Part shown: positions 43,878 to 51,594 of the stretch, in pieces | How positions within the stretch are numbered: position 1 is the first letter of the stretch | Layout of the letters: each line of letters opens with the position of its first letter | Assembly: GCA_013298505.1 (NCBI GenBank) | Contig: JAAFHY010000011.1 | Location: 1 to 59,896, forward strand | Reading direction: 5' to 3' | DNA length: 59,896 bases | From: Cytophagales bacterium | GTDB taxonomy: Bacteria; Bacteroidota; Bacteroidia; Cytophagales; Cyclobacteriaceae | Notes under the pieces: model-generated | The model's database searches: none | What the model was told of the DNA's origin: nothing | The model's input: the letters and a program-made list of their open reading frames with translations, nothing else | Position numbers and translations under genes: made by a program

Positions 43878-44876
43878 ATGAAAAAAATGCTAAGTCTATT
43901 AATGGTAGCAGTAAGTATTTCGGCTGTTGCTCAATCTGATATTGATGATCTCATCAAAGGTAGTGCAGCTGACGCAAATTATTTGGTAAAAGGATATGTC
44001 ACCCCTGCACTCAACACCATTGGCTTTGGGCTAAACCAAGGATGGTATAATACCGCTGCGGCTCACAAACTATTTGGCTTTGACTTGACACTTACCGCAT
44101 CTCCTATTTTTTTCCCAAACTCTGATTTTAAATACAGGGTAGATAATAACGTCTTGCAACGCCTCACATTGACTTCTGCCCCCTCTACAGGGAGCGGAGA
44201 AGTATCTACTATTTTTGGAGATGGAACTCGGCCTCGATATCAAGATAAAACAACGGGTGAATTTATTGATGGCCCACCTGGGCTCGATTTGAACTTGCCT
44301 TTGGTTGGCAACGCAGCACCTATGGCCATGGTTCAATTAGGTATTGGATTACCCAAAGGTACAGACTTGAAAGTACGGTTTTTCCCTAGCACTAGCATTG
44401 GTGGCGGATCTAACCCTGGCAGCGTAAGTATGTTTGGTTTTGGTGTTATGCACGATATTAAGCAATACATACCAGGAGTAAAAAAATTACCTTTTGATCT
44501 TTCAGGTTTCTTTGGCTACACCTCGTTAAAATTCGATGTCAGTTTAAATTCTGCTAAGCCCGATCAAAAGGCAAACTTCAGCACAACGGCAACAACCATT
44601 CAAGGTTTGATTTCGAAGAAGATATCTGTACTCACTCTTTATGGTGGACTAGGATATAATTTTGTTAGCTCAGACCTTAACGTAAAGGGTACCTTCGATT
44701 TAGATAATACGGGCATAGCTAAGGTTACAGATCCGATTTCTATTTCAAATAGTAACTCCGGACCTCGTATAACAGCTGGTTTGCGATTGAAATTTGCCAT
44801 CTTTACCCTTCACGGAGATTATACATTCCAAACATATAATTCTCTTAGCTTAGGCTTCGGCTTTAGTGTTAGATAA
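43878..44876 (+). CDS. DUF6588 family secreted/outer-membrane beta protein
   Basis: 332 residues. Signal peptide MKKMLSLLMVAVSISAVAQS. The mature protein opens with DIDDLIKGSAADANYLVKGY and VTPALNTIGFGLNQGWYNTA, the DUF6588 opening. It is rich in alternating beta strands ending with HGDYTFQTYNSLSLGFGFSV and a terminal R, so an outer-membrane barrel or barrel-like fold is likely. Function unknown. It is divergent from waaA (104 nt) and ends at a strong bidirectional terminator. Confidence 0.85.
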   Translation: MKKMLSLLMVAVSISAVAQSDIDDLIKGSAADANYLVKGYVTPALNTIGFGLNQGWYNTAAAHKLFGFDLTLTASPIFFPNSDFKYRVDNNVLQRLTLTSAPSTGSGEVSTIFGDGTRPRYQDKTTGEFIDGPPGLDLNLPLVGNAAPMAMVQLGIGLPKGTDLKVRFFPSTSIGGGSNPGSVSMFGFGVMHDIKQYIPGVKKLPFDLSGFFGYTSLKFDVSLNSAKPDQKANFSTTATTIQGLISKKISVLTLYGGLGYNFVSSDLNVKGTFDLDNTGIAKVTDPISISNSNSGPRITAGLRLKFAIFTLHGDYTFQTYNSLSLGFGFSVR

Positions 44877-44891
44877 GTACTGTATTTATTC

Positions 44892-44926
44892 AAAAAAAAA
44901 GCGAGAGTGACTTCTCGCTTTTTTTA
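44892..44926. terminator. Bidirectional rho-independent terminator
   Basis: A perfect 8-bp stem, AAGCGAGA (44899-44906) with TCTCGCTT (44913-44920), 6-nt loop. It is flanked by an A-run on the left and a T-run on the right, so it serves the convergent DUF6588 and enoyl-CoA hydratase genes. Confidence 0.92.
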
Positions 44927-44951
44927 TGCCTTCTATTTTCTGTTTTCTTTT

Positions 44952-45725
44952 CTATTTCCCTTTGTATTCGGGCTTTCGTTTTTCAATAAAAGCTTTCATG
45001 CCTTCTTTCTGGTCTTCGCTGGCAAATGTTAAATAGAAATTTTTGCGCTCGTAGGCCAAGCCTTCATCCAATTGCGTTTCAAACGATCGGTTGATTGCTT
45101 CCTTTGCTAACTGTACTGCCACTGGCGATACCTGCGCAATTTCTTTAGCGAGTTGGAGTGCTTCGTGCAAATACATTTCAACAGGAACTACTTTATTTAC
45201 CAAACCATAAAAATGGGCTTCCTCTGCCGAAAGAAATCTGCCGGTAAGTATTAGTTCCATTGCTTTGGCTTTGCCCACAGCTTTTGTTAATCGTTGTGTG
45301 CCGCCTGCACCGGGTATCGTTCCTATTTTTATTTCGGGCTGGCCAAACTTTGCCGTTTCAGATGCAATGATCATGTCGCACATCATGGTTAATTCGCAGC
45401 CACCGCCCAATGCAAAGCCGCTTACCGCAGCAATGATTGGCTTCTTTGTTTTGCGTATTTGATCCCACGTAGTGAAACGATCCATCAGGTGCATTTCGAT
45501 GGCAGTCTTTTCCGCCATTTCTTTGATGTCCGCCCCAGCGGCAAACGCTTTTTCATTTCCCGTAAGTACGATGGCGCGTACCAGATCGTTTTTATCTAAC
45601 TGTTGTAGTGCCATTAGCAACTCCGTCATTAGTTGATGATTGAGTGCATTTAATTCTTTTGGTCTGTTTAATTCAATTAGCGCAACAAAGGGCTCTTTTT
45701 GTTCGGTCACTTTAATGAAGTCCAT
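44952..45725 (-). CDS. Enoyl-CoA hydratase / crotonase family
   Basis: 257 residues. Both catalytic glutamates of true hydratases are present, in GFALGGGCELTMMCDM and FGQPEIKIGTIPGAGGTQRL. The oxyanion-hole segments AFAAGADIKEMA and the GG pair are intact. Most likely it hydrates trans-2-enoyl-CoA in beta-oxidation. A different crotonase activity is possible. It is a single-gene unit with its own promoter box and the shared terminator downstream. Confidence 0.93.
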   Translation of the reverse strand: MDFIKVTEQKEPFVALIELNRPKELNALNHQLMTELLMALQQLDKNDLVRAIVLTGNEKAFAAGADIKEMAEKTAIEMHLMDRFTTWDQIRKTKKPIIAAVSGFALGGGCELTMMCDMIIASETAKFGQPEIKIGTIPGAGGTQRLTKAVGKAKAMELILTGRFLSAEEAHFYGLVNKVVPVEMYLHEALQLAKEIAQVSPVAVQLAKEAINRSFETQLDEGLAYERKNFYLTFASEDQKEGMKAFIEKRKPEYKGK

Positions 45726-45748
45726 GATTAGTAAGATTGGTTATTCTT

Positions 45749-45756
45749 CAAAGGTA
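45749..45756 (-). promoter_or_regulatory. Candidate -7 promoter box of the enoyl-CoA hydratase gene
   Basis: TACCTTTG on the minus strand, 23 nt upstream of the ATG. It exactly fits TAnnTTTG; the -33 region is not conserved. Confidence 0.45.
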
Positions 45757-45784
45757 GAAATTACTTGAAATAGAATGACATCTA

Positions 45785-45817
45785 AAAAAGAAAGGCCCCT
45801 TCTCGTTTGAAGGGGCC
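45785..45817 (-). terminator. Orphan terminator-like hairpin upstream of the enoyl-CoA hydratase gene
   Basis: A perfect 9-bp stem GGCCCCTTC (45794-45802) with GAAGGGGCC (45809-45817) and a 6-nt loop. On the minus strand it is followed by a T-rich run. There is no minus-strand gene upstream of it: the next gene on that side runs in the plus direction from 45905. It could end an unannotated small RNA from about 45818-45900 or shield the hydratase promoter from read-through. Confidence 0.75.
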
Positions 45818-45904
45818 AGACTTAACCAAAGGTGTACTACGTACTATGCGGTTATAAATACGAAGGCATTATTTTTTGTAACCTTGCAGATCTTACTTTT
45901 GGGC

Positions 45905-46375
45905 ATGATTAAGGTGTTATTCGTTTGTTTAGGCAATATTTGCCGCTCTCCGTTGGCCGAAGCCATATTTAACCATAAAACTAGAAAGTATGGCTTAGAT
46001 GGTTTTTTTGAGGCAGACTCTTGCGGAACTGCCAATTACCATATTGGCGATAGCCCTGATCATCGAACGATTAAAAATGCAAGTAAAAACGGAGTCGAAA
46101 TTAATCACGTAGGCAGGCAACTTCACCCTTCTGACTTAGAAAAATTTGATTTGATTTTGGCGATGGATCAAAACAACCTGAGCAATATTTTAAAACTTGG
46201 TAACGCTGATAATTTTAAAAACAAAATAAGATTGATGCGTGAATATGATTCTGTGTTGGGCGATGTTCCCGATCCGTATTATGGAACAGAAAAAGATTTT
46301 CAAGAAGTATTTGAAATTTTAGATAGGTCGATTGAGCGTTTGATTGCTGATGTTGCAAAAAATATTTTTCGATAA
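45905..46375 (+). CDS. Low-molecular-weight protein-tyrosine phosphatase
   Basis: 156 residues from the ATG at 45905; the TTG at 45884 is unlikely. The P-loop CLGNICRSPLAEAIF (C-x5-R-S) near residue 8 is catalytic, and the general acid is Asp in the late DVPDPYYG motif. It dephosphorylates tyrosine phosphate, often on surface-polysaccharide kinases; no cognate kinase is visible here. Flanked by rplI (minus) downstream. Confidence 0.95.
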   Translation: MIKVLFVCLGNICRSPLAEAIFNHKTRKYGLDGFFEADSCGTANYHIGDSPDHRTIKNASKNGVEINHVGRQLHPSDLEKFDLILAMDQNNLSNILKLGNADNFKNKIRLMREYDSVLGDVPDPYYGTEKDFQEVFEILDRSIERLIADVAKNIFR

Positions 46376-46448
46376 CTCACAAACTATCAAGTCTGCCTTT
46401 TTTTGATGGTAGCATGGACGACTGAGATGCGAGGCAGCTAGATTGTAT

Positions 46449-46480
46449 CAAAAAAAAGCCCCTGATTTCTCAGAGGCTCT
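46449..46480 (-). terminator. Terminator of the rpsF-rpsR-rplI operon
   Basis: Stem of AGCC-x-CTGA with TCAG-x-GGCT (about 46457-46476) and one internal mismatch. On the minus strand a run of eight T follows. It lies 24 nt after the rplI stop. Confidence 0.85.
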
Positions 46481-46503
46481 TTGTAGATTAAATTTTTAAC
46501 TCT

Positions 46504-46947
46504 TTATTCAGCTACTACGTTCACCGTTATGGTGTGCTTCACCTCTTTGTGTAAATCTAGGTAAGCTGTGTAAGTGCCTAGTTGCTTCGGCTGATCTTTG
46601 AAGCTTATTTTCTTGCGATCTACATCGAAACCTTTCGCCTTTAGCGCATCAGAAACTTGCACCGCAGTAACGGCACCAAATATCTTTCCGCTTTCACCAG
46701 CCTTTGTGCCAAGCTCAATAGTCAACTCGCCAATTTTGGCTACCAATGCTTCTGCGTCTTGCTTTACCTTGGCAGCTTTGTGGGCTGCCTGACGGATGTT
46801 CTCGGCAGTCATTCTTTTATTCGACTCGTTGGCAATAAGGGCAACGCCATTGGGGATCAGGTAATTTCTACCGTACCCGGGCTTTACTTTTACTGTATCG
46901 TTTTTGTAACCGAGTCCTGTTACGTCTTGTTTCAAAATTATTTCCAT
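46504..46947 (-). CDS. rplI: 50S ribosomal protein L9
   Basis: 147 residues. The L9 N-domain signature GLGYKNDTVKVKPGYGRNYL (about 11-30) continuing IPNGVALIA is exact, followed by the connecting helix and a C-domain with KIFGAVTAVQVSDALKAKGF. It binds 23S rRNA at the base of the L1 stalk and helps frame maintenance. It is the last gene of the rpsF-rpsR-rplI operon and lies 18 nt after rpsR. Confidence 0.98.
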   Translation of the reverse strand: MEIILKQDVTGLGYKNDTVKVKPGYGRNYLIPNGVALIANESNKRMTAENIRQAAHKAAKVKQDAEALVAKIGELTIELGTKAGESGKIFGAVTAVQVSDALKAKGFDVDRKKISFKDQPKQLGTYTAYLDLHKEVKHTITVNVVAE

Positions 46948-46965
46948 AGGTGTTACAGGTTTTGG

Positions 46966-47217
46966 TTATTTCATTTGGTCGGCCAAATACGGAAGAATAG
47001 CTACGTGGCGTGCACGCTTTACAGCTTGCGAAATTTTATTTTGATATTTCCAGCTGTTTCCTGTCAATCTGCGAGGAAGGATTTTTCCCTGCTCGTTGAT
47101 AAATTTCAACAAGAAATCGGCATCCTTGTAATCAATGTACTTTATTCCATTTTTCTTAAAGCGGCAATATTTAGGTTTTACCTCGGCACGCTTTACTGAT
47201 TCGTTTACTAGTGTCAT
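46966..47217 (-). CDS. rpsR: 30S ribosomal protein S18
   Basis: 83 residues. Conserved core [20 protein letters not shown] then [20 protein letters not shown] and [13 protein letters not shown] at the end. S18 sits on the 30S platform next to S6. Its ATG begins 3 nt after the rpsF stop. Confidence 0.98.
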   Translation of the reverse strand: MTLVNESVKRAEVKPKYCRFKKNGIKYIDYKDADFLLKFINEQGKILPRRLTGNSWKYQNKISQAVKRARHVAILPYLADQMK

Positions 47218-47220
47218 ACC

Positions 47221-47592
47221 TTATGCCGCTTCTTTGCGCGGTGCTTGTTTTTTGGTTCTGTTAAACTCTCCTTTACGTCTGCGCTCGTTATACACGATTG
47301 AATGCTTGTCTAATACGATTGTCATAAATCGCATTACCGACTCATCGCGTCTATACTCTGTTTCGAGTGTGTTGATGAGTGTGTTCTCTGCTGTCGCGAA
47401 TTCGATGAGGTTATAGAAACCGGTAGACTTGTTTTGGATGGGGTAAGCCATCTTCTTAAGTCCCCACTTTTCTACGTTGATAACGTTGGCTTTTGCCTTC
47501 GTTAATAACTTCACGAACTTCTCGACAGTATCCTTTGCCTGATCTTCAGACAAAACGGGGTTTAAAATGAATACCGTCTCGTAATTTTTCAT
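47221..47592 (-). CDS. rpsF: 30S ribosomal protein S6
   Basis: 123 residues from the ATG at 47592 (MKNYETVFIL), the usual S6 start; the upstream in-frame extension covers the promoter. Conserved blocks NPVLSEDQAKDTVEKF, INVEKWGLKKMAYPIQNKST (LAYPI-type) and FYNLIEFATAENTL are present. S6 dimerises with S18 on the 30S subunit. It heads the rpsF-rpsR-rplI operon behind a strong promoter. Confidence 0.98.
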   Translation of the reverse strand: MKNYETVFILNPVLSEDQAKDTVEKFVKLLTKAKANVINVEKWGLKKMAYPIQNKSTGFYNLIEFATAENTLINTLETEYRRDESVMRFMTIVLDKHSIVYNERRRKGEFNRTKKQAPRKEAA

Positions 47593-47620
47593 GGGTTTAA
47601 CAATTGTTTTAAAATGAGGC

Positions 47621-47652
47621 GCAAAGGTACGGAAAAATGGGGAATCGACAAT
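47621..47652 (-). promoter_or_regulatory. Strong promoter of the rpsF operon
   Basis: On the minus strand ATTG (47652-47649), exactly 19 nt, then TACCTTTGC (47629-47621). Both boxes fit the Bacteroidota vegetative promoter. The leader is about 25-30 nt. Confidence 0.75.
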
Positions 47653-47760
47653 GATGCTGTTAAAAATAGACAATTAACAATAGGCAGATGGTAAAGCGTT
47701 TGCCAGAAGGCCAACTTAAAAGCTCGTTCTGACAAAATTTTGCCTACTGTAAACTTGATT

Positions 47761-48513
47761 TCAAGGCTGCTCATTTAGCCCCCAATCATAATCTAAATAC
47801 GATAATTTAGCCTCTGGCTTTACTTTTACATCCGAGTGGGCGTTTACAAAATTTCTTACCGAACCTCCTTTCTTATTGAAATCGCCCCCATACCACTTAA
47901 AAATCATGCTTAACTGGGGTTTGTTTTCTGACATTTTATTGCGGAATGGATCGGCTAAAAATGCCCGAGCTTGCTTTGCCAATTGTTCGTCCATTCTTTT
48001 GGCGTCATAGGCTTCGTTCAATAAAATGGGGCATGATTTACTGGCACAAACCAAAGCCATGTGCACACGGGCATCGTCAAATTTCTTGCGAAGTTGCCCA
48101 TGTTCAATGTTGTCTAAATCCATTCGCTCCGTACCAATCTTAAAGAATCGAACGGTCCAAGGTGTGTTTACAAACGGAATCTGAATTCCGGTGCCAATAT
48201 CTTTAATGCTTTTGATTGGATAATATTTTGTGATGAGTTTTATTGTGAACGCGTTGTATGCATTGATCCAAAAAACCATTTGCTCGTTTTTGCTCCACGT
48301 TTTTTCGTTTGGCGGAGTGGCACTAATAATGGCCAAGTATTTATTAAGTTCTACCGAATCTTTGATAAATGCCTTGTAATTTACTTTGCCATCGGCAGTA
48401 ACGTTTTTCTTTAATAGTCGGTCGTAGATTTCATGCGAAGGTGGCGTTTGAGCTTTAGCTATCGAACAAATAGCCAAAAGGCAGATGATCGTATTGAATA
48501 AGGTTTTTTTCAT
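47761..48513 (-). CDS. DUF547 family secreted protein
   Basis: 250 residues with signal peptide MKKTLFNTIICLLAICSIAK. DUF547 core: EKTWSKNEQMVFWINAYNAF, TIKLI, LDNIEHGQLRKKFDDARVHM, ALVCASKSCPIL and EAYDAKRMDEQLAKQARAFL. The conserved Cys-x4-Cys (C-ASKS-C) and His suggest a papain-like or thiol-active site, but the function is unknown. Isolated between rpsF and the coiled-coil gene. Confidence 0.92.
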   Translation of the reverse strand: MKKTLFNTIICLLAICSIAKAQTPPSHEIYDRLLKKNVTADGKVNYKAFIKDSVELNKYLAIISATPPNEKTWSKNEQMVFWINAYNAFTIKLITKYYPIKSIKDIGTGIQIPFVNTPWTVRFFKIGTERMDLDNIEHGQLRKKFDDARVHMALVCASKSCPILLNEAYDAKRMDEQLAKQARAFLADPFRNKMSENKPQLSMIFKWYGGDFNKKGGSVRNFVNAHSDVKVKPEAKLSYLDYDWGLNEQP

Positions 48514-48614
48514 AGAGGTTTTTTAAATCAATTACGAAAAGTGTGGCGTTTCGGATTTATCAGAGCGAACATTTTTAACCTGCAAAATCGTTCACTTACA
48601 ATGTCAACAATAGC

Positions 48615-49532
48615 CTATTTTATTGTAAAAGTAACAGACCCGATTTTATAGGTATCGCAATACGCTTCCAATGTATAATTTCCCTCTGCGTATTCGCTGC
48701 CCTTTTCATAGTAGAATGTTAGTTTTTGTTTGGTGTTATCAAACAATATTTCTTGAGCTGCTGTATAAAACTCTTCCTTCCCGCTTAGCAAAAAAGTACC
48801 CGATCCTTTTGCTACATCAAAAATCACCTGATTGTTTTGATCGATAATGCGCACCATTATTTTCTTGCCCTCAATGGGTGCTACTTTATTTTCGGCCAGA
48901 TTAAACTCTACTTTGATTTTTTGGAGTTGCCTGTTTTTAAAAGGCGAATCACGCTCTTTGCCTTTTGAGTTAACGGCCTTCACTACCATGTTCTCGGCTT
49001 TTAATTGCGATGCCAAAGCTACTTTTACGGCAAGTTCTTCTTTGTTTTTTGAGAGTGATGTGATCGAGTCGCTCAGTTTATTTTGCTTGGTTTTCAGGTT
49101 TTTGTTTTCGCTATACAGTTCTTTGTTAACAGTTTTTAATTTTTCAAGTTCTTCGTCTTTCAATTTTAGCAATTGCTCGTAGCCATCGAGCCTATCTTTT
49201 AATTCTTTTACGGCTTTGGCGCTGCGTTGCGTGCTTCTGCGTAACTCTTTTTCAACTTCTGCTTTGGCTTTTTCCAAGTCGGCAATGTTTCCTCCTAGCT
49301 TTTGAATGTCGGCAATTTTTTGATCGAGTTCAGACTTTACGTCATTTAATCGTTGCATGGTGGTAGCCAAATCCTCCTCCACGTTTGCCTTTTCGGTTTT
49401 CAATACCGCTTTTTGCTGGCTATCCATATAGATTTTTACACCCTGAATTACATTGATCACCAACAATACGGCTATAATAATGGTCGATTTGTTTGACTTT
49501 TTGGGCTCGGTAGGTAGTGCGACTTTTTCCAT
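48615..49532 (-). CDS. Coiled-coil membrane-anchored protein, function unknown
   Basis: 305 residues. One N-terminal transmembrane helix (about 16-33, STIIIAVLLVINVIQGVKIY) is followed by a long coiled coil (about 40-190, e.g. EDLATTMQRLNDVKSELDQK and YEQLLKLKDEELEKLKTVNK) and a C-terminal beta domain of about 100 residues (QKIKVEFNLAENKVAPIEGK ... YTLEAYCDTYKIGSVTFTIK) with an immunoglobulin-like strand pattern. I recognise no family. The layout suggests a periplasmic rod ending in a binding domain. Confidence 0.75.
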   Translation of the reverse strand: MEKVALPTEPKKSNKSTIIIAVLLVINVIQGVKIYMDSQQKAVLKTEKANVEEDLATTMQRLNDVKSELDQKIADIQKLGGNIADLEKAKAEVEKELRRSTQRSAKAVKELKDRLDGYEQLLKLKDEELEKLKTVNKELYSENKNLKTKQNKLSDSITSLSKNKEELAVKVALASQLKAENMVVKAVNSKGKERDSPFKNRQLQKIKVEFNLAENKVAPIEGKKIMVRIIDQNNQVIFDVAKGSGTFLLSGKEEFYTAAQEILFDNTKQKLTFYYEKGSEYAEGNYTLEAYCDTYKIGSVTFTIK

Positions 49533-49550
49533 TTAACGATAATTAAAAGT

Positions 49551-49558
49551 CAAAAATA
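49551..49558 (-). promoter_or_regulatory. Candidate -7 promoter box of the coiled-coil gene
   Basis: TATTTTTG on the minus strand, 18 nt upstream of the ATG; fits TAnnTTTG. No clear -33 box. Confidence 0.4.
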
Positions 49559-49573
49559 GAGAATTATAAACTC

Positions 49574-50353
49574 TTAAAGCCCACAGACGTAGTGTTGTTT
49601 GTTTAGGGCAGGATCGAAGAACAATATTCCACAGCGAAACAAATCAATCGAACCATATACCAAGTCGTGCGATTTTAGTTCGCGCCAAGCTTTTTGCATG
49701 GGTAACGAGTGGTTGATATCGTCCACTACAATTACCCCCTTATCAGCCATCCGCTTTGATAACCACTCGAAATAACTTAAGGTGGGTTGGTATTGATGAT
49801 TGGCATCCATCAATACGAAGTCAATTTTTTGCGGGGTTTGTAAAAATGTGGGAAGCGTATCGTCAATGTTACCTTCAATTAAGCGGATATTTTTCGCTTC
49901 AAAATTTTCAAAATTGGTTAATGCCATGTCGGCAATAGTGGTGTTCCCTTCAAAAGTGGTGAGGTGGCATTTTTTAGATCGCGAAAGATAGAGTGAGGTA
50001 ATGCCAAAACTCGTTCCTAACTCAACACAATTTTTTGCTTCTAGGTATTCGACAAGTCTAAAATAAAATTGGCAATAATCTTTAGCGTTAACGCTGGTAG
50101 CTGCAATGTCTGAAACTAATCGGTTAGTGGTTTTAAAATGCTTGGAAGGTGCACCCAGATCGTGAACGCTAATTTTGGTTTGATTTGCGAGTAGTTTTTT
50201 TCTGGTTTCTTCGATGGCTTCAAATGATGTAGAGATGGCGTTGCCTGTAATTACATTTTTATAAAAATCAAAAAAGAAAGGAGAGTGAATGGAGTGTTCA
50301 TCGACCTTGTTAAGCCAATGGCTCAGATAAGATTGTACGTGAAAGAGTGTCAA
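49574..50353 (-). CDS. Class I SAM-dependent O-methyltransferase-like protein
   Basis: 259 residues with a TTG start; the frame upstream is stopped before any ATG, and the N-terminus YLSHWLNKVDEHSIHSPFFF is family-like. The SAM-binding motif is CVELGTSFGITSLYLSRS, followed by the acidic LTTFEGNTTIADMAL and IDFVLMDANHQYQPTLSYF, as in the O-methyltransferase 3/24 families. Substrate unknown. It starts 21 nt after apaG, so the two are probably co-transcribed. Confidence 0.88.
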   Translation of the reverse strand: MTLFHVQSYLSHWLNKVDEHSIHSPFFFDFYKNVITGNAISTSFEAIEETRKKLLANQTKISVHDLGAPSKHFKTTNRLVSDIAATSVNAKDYCQFYFRLVEYLEAKNCVELGTSFGITSLYLSRSKKCHLTTFEGNTTIADMALTNFENFEAKNIRLIEGNIDDTLPTFLQTPQKIDFVLMDANHQYQPTLSYFEWLSKRMADKGVIVVDDINHSLPMQKAWRELKSHDLVYGSIDLFRCGILFFDPALNKQHYVCGL

Positions 50354-50374
50354 GCCGTTTTTTCTTACCGTTGA

Positions 50375-50761
50375 CTAATTTAATCGCATGGGCGAAACCA
50401 TTACAAATTCTGGAATGTTTACGTTAAACATAGTCCCATCAACAATCCGCTCCATTTGGTAAGTGCCTACCATTTTGCCCAAGCCCGATTTTAAATTGCA
50501 ACCCGAAACATATTGGTGAGCCTCCCCAGGTTCGAGTAGGGGCTGCATACCCACTACGCCTTCGCCCTCTACTTCGCGCGGGGTAAAACCTGCATCGTGG
50601 ATGTGCCAGTGTCTTCTTTTTAATTGAATAGTAAACTCGCTATGGTTCTCGATGGTGATCTTGTACGTGAATACATAGTGGTATTGGCTCGGACTCGAAT
50701 AGGCAGGCTGATACTCCGTTTCAACAATTACCTTTACGCCATCAGTTATTTCAGTTACCAT
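50375..50761 (-). CDS. apaG: ApaG protein
   Basis: 128 residues. A fibronectin III-like beta domain with the ApaG motifs YVFTYKITIENHSEFTIQLK, RRHWHIHDA, VEGEGVVGMQPLLEPGEAHQ and YVSGCNLKSGLGKMVGTYQM. In enteric bacteria apaG is linked to cobalt/magnesium resistance and diadenosine metabolism. The molecular role remains unclear. It is divergent from ung and precedes a methyltransferase gene. Its promoter box lies only 6 nt from the ATG. Confidence 0.95.
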   Translation of the reverse strand: MVTEITDGVKVIVETEYQPAYSSPSQYHYVFTYKITIENHSEFTIQLKRRHWHIHDAGFTPREVEGEGVVGMQPLLEPGEAHQYVSGCNLKSGLGKMVGTYQMERIVDGTMFNVNIPEFVMVSPMRLN

Positions 50762-50766
50762 ACTTT

Positions 50767-50796
50767 CAAAAATATCAAATTTTTCTAATTTTCAAT
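50767..50796 (-). promoter_or_regulatory. Promoter of apaG, near-leaderless
   Basis: On the minus strand ATTG (50796-50793), 18 nt, then TATTTTTG (50774-50767). The last G is 6 nt from the apaG ATG, so the mRNA would start at or within a few bases of the start codon. Confidence 0.5.
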
Positions 50797-50832
50797 TCTT
50801 CAAGTAGTGTATTTGTCAAAAACGAATTATTA

Positions 50833-51495
50833 ATGGAAGTAGCAATTGCCCCATCGTGGAAACAAAAACTAGTAAACGAGTTTGAGAAGCCCTATTTTAT
50901 CGAATTAGCCACGTTCGTAAAAACCGAATACGCTACTCAGCGCGTTTACCCAAGTGGCAAACAAATTTTTAATGCATTCAATAGTTGTGCTTTTGAAGCA
51001 GTAAAGGTTGTAATCCTTGGTCAAGATCCTTACCATGGCGAAGGGCAAGCAAATGGGTTGTGTTTTTCGGTAAATGATGGTGTAAAACCACCTCCTTCGT
51101 TGGTAAATATTTTTAAGGAGTTGAATCAAGATTTGGGGAAACCCATTCCTTCATCAGGAAATTTGCAGAGGTGGGCAGATCAGGGTGTGTTGTTACTTAA
51201 TGCTACGCTAACAGTCAGGGCATCTGCCCCAGGGTCGCATCAAAAAAGGGGATGGGAAGAATTTACCGATGCGGCAATAAAAGTACTTTCTGACGAGCGT
51301 ACAGATTTAGTTTTTATTTTATGGGGTGCCTATGCTCAAAAGAAAGGTGAGATCATTGACAGACAAAAACACTACGTCATTGCGTCTCCGCATCCTTCAC
51401 CTTTTTCGGCCTACAATGGTTTCTTTGGCTCAAAGCCATTTAGCAAAACCAACGGATATTTGAAAAGCAAAAATTTGCCAGAAGTTGATTGGTAA
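50833..51495 (+). CDS. ung: Uracil-DNA glycosylase
   Basis: 220 residues, family 1. The water-activating motif GQDPYHGEGQANGLCFSV is near residue 63 with Asp65. The uracil-recognition and Leu-intercalation motif HPSPFSAYNGFFG is near the C-terminus, and VLLLNATLTVRA lies between. It removes uracil from DNA to start base-excision repair. A single-gene unit; a heptamer array (51512-51594) follows its stop by 16 nt. Confidence 0.97.
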   Translation: MEVAIAPSWKQKLVNEFEKPYFIELATFVKTEYATQRVYPSGKQIFNAFNSCAFEAVKVVILGQDPYHGEGQANGLCFSVNDGVKPPPSLVNIFKELNQDLGKPIPSSGNLQRWADQGVLLLNATLTVRASAPGSHQKRGWEEFTDAAIKVLSDERTDLVFILWGAYAQKKGEIIDRQKHYVIASPHPSPFSAYNGFFGSKPFSKTNGYLKSKNLPEVDW

Positions 51496-51511
51496 TTTTA
51501 TTGGACATAAG

Positions 51512-51594
51512 CATCAAGACGTAAGTAGTAAGATTGCGCTGGTTATGAGAGCAGGGCGTCTAATGTCTTACTTCTTTCTACTTGCGTCTACCTA
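51512..51594. repeat. Inverted heptamer arrays (3 + 5 units)
   Basis: Left arm: three 7-base units ending in AAG (ACGTAAG, TAGTAAG). Right arm (51560-51594): five units with CTTNNNN consensus (CTTACTT, CTTTCTA, CTTGCGT and two edge units). The arms are roughly reverse complements, so the region can fold into a hairpin with a 27-nt loop. The last right unit overlaps the lepB stop codon. It separates the convergent ung and lepB genes. Confidence 0.7.

Noticed and set aside
46380-46440. CTGCCT/AGGCAG inverted repeat after the phosphatase gene
   Set aside because: Short arms and a long loop; no supporting feature.
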